Origin: Mucilaginibacter sp. cycad4
GTDB lineage: Bacteria > Bacteroidota > Bacteroidia > Sphingobacteriales > Sphingobacteriaceae
Reading direction: 5' to 3'
DNA: 64,000 bases
Assembly (NCBI RefSeq): GCF_034263275.1
Contig: NZ_CP139559.1
Location: forward strand, 1,178,001-1,242,000
Shown: piece by piece, positions 61,712-64,000 of the stretch
Layout of the letters: each line of letters starts with the position of its first letter
Position numbering within the stretch: position 1 is the first letter of the stretch
The notes under the pieces: generated by a model
Told to the model about the DNA's origin: nothing
Databases searched by the model: none
Seen by the model: only the letters and a program-made list of their open reading frames with translations
Position numbers and translations under genes: made by a program

Positions 61712-62629
61712 TTAGTTAGGCTTATTAAGGTTCTTCAGCTTCCTGATCACTTTCTTTAAAGGCCCCATTGCACTAAATACTTTGCGTTTCCCGTCAACAA
61801 CTAATATCCCGTCTTCGAAGTTTATGGTGTGCAAGCCCTCATTGTAAGGTTCCTGGGGCAGTAACTCAAAAGCTGTCTGGTATTGAAAATCTGTTTCGGT
61901 TATGGTGGTTATTTCGTTGATCATTACCGAGCCGCCATAACACCTTTTGGGGTTTTGGCTGGGCATATAAAGCTTTTGCCCAACTATGAATAACCGACCT
62001 GCAGATCGGCTTACATTTGAAGCTACCCTTATCGGGTTTTGTTTATGTGCTTTGAATGGCGAGTCAAGTTTATCAGCATAAAATAAGTACAGTACTCCAT
62101 GCTCACCTGATACACTTGTAAAAAGCCAGTATTTGTTATTGTAACGTATAATTGAACTGTCAACAAATGACTGACCTTCTAACAGTACCCTGATCTTTTC
62201 AAATTTATATGGGTTGTTCATATCTATTTGATAAAGTGCGACTTGTTTGGCTGTCGCTGTTTCGGGGATACAATACAGCTGGTCGCTGTCAGTGAACATA
62301 TAAGGATAGGAGAGGTGGATCTCATTTTTCATGATGCCATTTACTTTTTTCTTGTTTTTAAAATGCATATCATCTGTCATCATGATCTCTCCTCTGCCTT
62401 TCCAAAAATTAAGCTCTTCATAATAGAGATGTACACGGCCGTTGATATTTGCGGTAAACGGGTCGGCAGCATAGTCTGCCTTGTCTTCTGACAGCCAGTT
62501 GATTTTCCCGTTAAGCTGCTTGGTAAGGATAAGGTTTTCCGGAGATTGTGATACGTAACCTATATTCCATTTATCATAACTGAATAGTTTGTGAATAATT
62601 GAATTAAGTAAAGAGATAAGATCTTTCAT
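61712..62629 (-). CDS. GIPC glucosaminyltransferase 1-like beta-propeller protein
   Basis: 305 residues. DKADYAADPFTANINGRVHL, YYEELNFWKGRGEIM, HLSYPYMFTDSDQLYCIPET, YNNKYWLFTSVSG and YMPSQNPKRCYGGSVMINEI match the five-bladed propeller related to GH43 that accompanies glucosamine inositolphosphorylceramide transferase 1-like proteins. In bacteria it is found in polysaccharide loci, often next to formyl- or glycosyltransferases. It overlaps the upstream gene by ATGA. Enzyme or binding role unsettled. Confidence 0.75.
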   Translation of the reverse strand: MKDLISLLNSIIHKLFSYDKWNIGYVSQSPENLILTKQLNGKINWLSEDKADYAADPFTANINGRVHLYYEELNFWKGRGEIMMTDDMHFKNKKKVNGIMKNEIHLSYPYMFTDSDQLYCIPETATAKQVALYQIDMNNPYKFEKIRVLLEGQSFVDSSIIRYNNKYWLFTSVSGEHGVLYLFYADKLDSPFKAHKQNPIRVASNVSRSAGRLFIVGQKLYMPSQNPKRCYGGSVMINEITTITETDFQYQTAFELLPQEPYNEGLHTINFEDGILVVDGKRKVFSAMGPLKKVIRKLKNLNKPN

Positions 62630-63357
62630 AGGCGGAATACTTTTTTTAGAAATGACAAAAATGTTAGTGATATAGGTACATAGTCGGTTTCCTGCAGCAA
62701 GCTGCCACCAAAACTATCTTTGAATTTGTTTATTTTTAAAAGCTCGGCATCTGATGTATTATAAGCGTAGCCGCCCAGGTCATAAATTTTAAAGCCCATC
62801 TGTTTAAAAAAGCACATGTCTTCAAAATGTAACAGGCGGTTTGCCCGGCCGGCCACAGCCCTTAGCTGGCTGTCGTTCTCATTTCTGAACAGGGATGCTG
62901 AATGTAACAGCCTCACTCGTTGTGATGCATTGTCGCGGATGTAAGCGTGCATAACCATATCTTGTCCCTCATGTACGGCTTTGGTAATAAACAAGTGAGG
63001 CTTATATTTATAAAACTCTTTATTAAGTTTCTTCAGGCCTTTGGTAAGTGCAAAAGAGTTATAAAAATCAATAAACCGTTTAATACCGGTGCCCATCACA
63101 GTTGTTACACCATCCTTTGCTGCCCTGCGTATTTCGTAAGCGGTGTTTTTATCAAAATTGGCTTCAATAGCAGGTATAGGAGAGCTGATGTCAATTATTT
63201 TGGTAAAAAAATCTTCTTTACGGTATCCGGGAACTGCATCGCTGCTTTTACTTTGTTTATAGTATTTTAAAAGGCAACCCCATAAGTTAGGTTTCGCGGC
63301 AAACCACACAACGGTGTACGGGACTATGCGCATAGCCCGGTTGTTAATCTGGATCAT
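62626..63357 (-). CDS. FemAB/GNAT-like acyltransferase
   Basis: 243 residues from ATG 63357, 14 bp after the asparagine synthase stop; a longer frame would overlap that gene. It shows FDKNTAYEIRRAAKDGVTTV, IDFYNSFALTKGLKKLNKEF, HAYIRDNASQRVRLLHSASL and the terminal MGFKIYDLGGYAYNT, the same YDLGG/YNLGGG ending as in the protein at 54219. Probable acyl or aminoacyl transfer to a sugar of the polymer. Confidence 0.65.
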   Translation of the reverse strand: MIQINNRAMRIVPYTVVWFAAKPNLWGCLLKYYKQSKSSDAVPGYRKEDFFTKIIDISSPIPAIEANFDKNTAYEIRRAAKDGVTTVMGTGIKRFIDFYNSFALTKGLKKLNKEFYKYKPHLFITKAVHEGQDMVMHAYIRDNASQRVRLLHSASLFRNENDSQLRAVAGRANRLLHFEDMCFFKQMGFKIYDLGGYAYNTSDAELLKINKFKDSFGGSLLQETDYVPISLTFLSFLKKVFRL

Positions 63358-63371
63358 AGGTTTATTATGTT

Positions 63372-64000
63372 TTAAGCTACCTGGTATGTTGAAACTGGTT
63401 TTGAATGCTGATCTTTTAGCCATTGGGTAAACACCAGCAGTTTCCAGATTTGTGGCGCCCGGTTCCATTTACCGCTCATGTGCTCATTTATCATGGCAAA
63501 TGATTTTTGTACATTAATGCCGGGTATGTTCTTTAACTCGCTGATGGAGAGATGGTCCATTACATGGTCTTTCAACTCGTTTTTAAACCAATGATTCAGC
63601 GGCATGGTAAATCCTGATTTTGGTCTGTCAAACAATTGTGCCGGGGCATATTGGTATAAAATATCTTTCAAAATCCTTTTTTGAATGCCATATTTAAATT
63701 TATAGCTATCAGGAAGGTTTTGAGCAAAGGCAATTATCCGGTGGTCCATCAGCGGCGCTCTTGCTTCTAACGAAAATGCCATTGTGCCGCGATCAACCTT
63801 GGTGTTTATATCGCCGTTTAAGTAGGTTTTAGTATCAAATGCCGATAACTTTTGAAACAAGCTGGTTGATTTTGACGACCAGATATCCATAAACGGAACC
63901 TGGAGGCCAAGGTTAGGATTATCAAGCCAGGAGTATTCGAGGCCGCCGAGCATAAGTCCGTAAAGTGATTTAATTTCTGAATTGCAAATACCCAATGCAA
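63372..64000 (-). CDS. Asparagine synthase-like amidotransferase, N-terminal part outside the window
   Basis: The last 209 codons of an open frame that continues past the window edge. The synthase domain shows TYLNGDINTKVDRGTMAFSL, EARAPLMDHRIIAFAQNLPD, KRILKDILYQYAPAQLF and KSGFTMPLNHWFKNEL, the usual C-terminal half of AsnB. In polysaccharide loci these enzymes probably amidate uronic acids rather than make asparagine, an inference from context with the UDP-glucuronate epimerase nearby. Confidence 0.88.
   Translation of the reverse strand, partial: ALGICNSEIKSLYGLMLGGLEYSWLDNPNLGLQVPFMDIWSSKSTSLFQKLSAFDTKTYLNGDINTKVDRGTMAFSLEARAPLMDHRIIAFAQNLPDSYKFKYGIQKRILKDILYQYAPAQLFDRPKSGFTMPLNHWFKNELKDHVMDHLSISELKNIPGINVQKSFAMINEHMSGKWNRAPQIWKLLVFTQWLKDQHSKPVSTYQVA

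Noticed and set aside
63358..63468. Longer start for the FemAB-like protein
   Set aside because: It overlaps the asparagine synthase 3' end by about 97 bp; the ATG at 63357 follows that gene by 14 bp.
1..64000. CRISPR arrays, insertion sequences, integrases
   Set aside because: No regularly spaced repeats and no transposase or integrase motifs were seen on either strand.

Overview
The window looks like chromosome from a member of the Bacteroidota, most likely family Sphingobacteriaceae and close to Mucilaginibacter (inferred from gene content, not from a marker gene). Supporting signs are a SusC/SusD/DUF1735 outer-membrane uptake operon, a two-component regulator propeller sensor, a DUF1080 3-keto-glycoside hydrolase, several lipoboxes, promoters of the Bacteroidota type (TTTG, about 18-19 nt, TAnnTTTG) and a near absence of Shine-Dalgarno sequences. 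There are about 55 supportable protein genes, two tRNA-Pro genes, two probable gene remnants and several strong inverted repeats. No insertion sequence, phage module or CRISPR array was recognised.

Layout. 1-8.5 kb: the cut-off sensor part of a propeller sensor diverges from a 3-keto-glycoside hydrolase and a large PQQ-like/HEAT/cytochrome c protein; then a VOC protein and a DUF3863/DUF3864-like secreted protein. 8.5-15.2 kb: a DHA2 exporter and TetR regulator with a clear operator, a membrane protein, a small acidic protein, a DUF5996 protein, a START-domain protein and a PHP (CehA/McbA) hydrolase. 15.5-21.2 kb: SusC-SusD-DUF1735 operon on the minus strand, behind an AT-rich 715 bp upstream region. 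22.5-27.2 kb: LuxR-type response regulator and TPR histidine kinase, then two secreted proteins of unknown function; the regulator and the secreted-protein operon share a roughly 80 bp upstream module at identical internal spacing. 27.3-33.4 kb: a lipoprotein with two DTG motifs resembling a pepsin-type aspartic protease, an Lrp regulator with a second DHA2 exporter, DinB, and a VOC/AraC/FAD-oxidoreductase operon.

33.5-46.7 kb: a tandem duplication of tRNA-Pro(TGG) with its terminator, an alpha/beta hydrolase broken by an in-frame stop, small VOC/DUF1801/DUF5655 genes, a stand-alone ComEC-like hydrolase, a hybrid sensor kinase, a decayed alcohol dehydrogenase end, a sugar dehydrogenase and a three-gene molybdenum hydroxylase operon with a di-heme cytochrome c. 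46.9-64 kb: an MBOAT/SGNH-like O-acylation pair, two regulators, and a minus-strand polysaccharide locus of twelve genes running off the right edge (asparagine synthase, FemAB/GNAT proteins, a GIPC-transferase-like protein, two GT4 glycosyltransferases, UDP-glucuronate epimerase, PhyH oxygenase, DegT-like aminotransferase, FlaA1-type dehydratase).

The observation I would follow first is the shared promoter module at 22447-22526 and 25328-25407. It links an orphan-looking two-component system to a proline-rich secreted protein and its partner, and may define a small envelope system that has not been described. All family names come from reading the translations by eye; no search was run.
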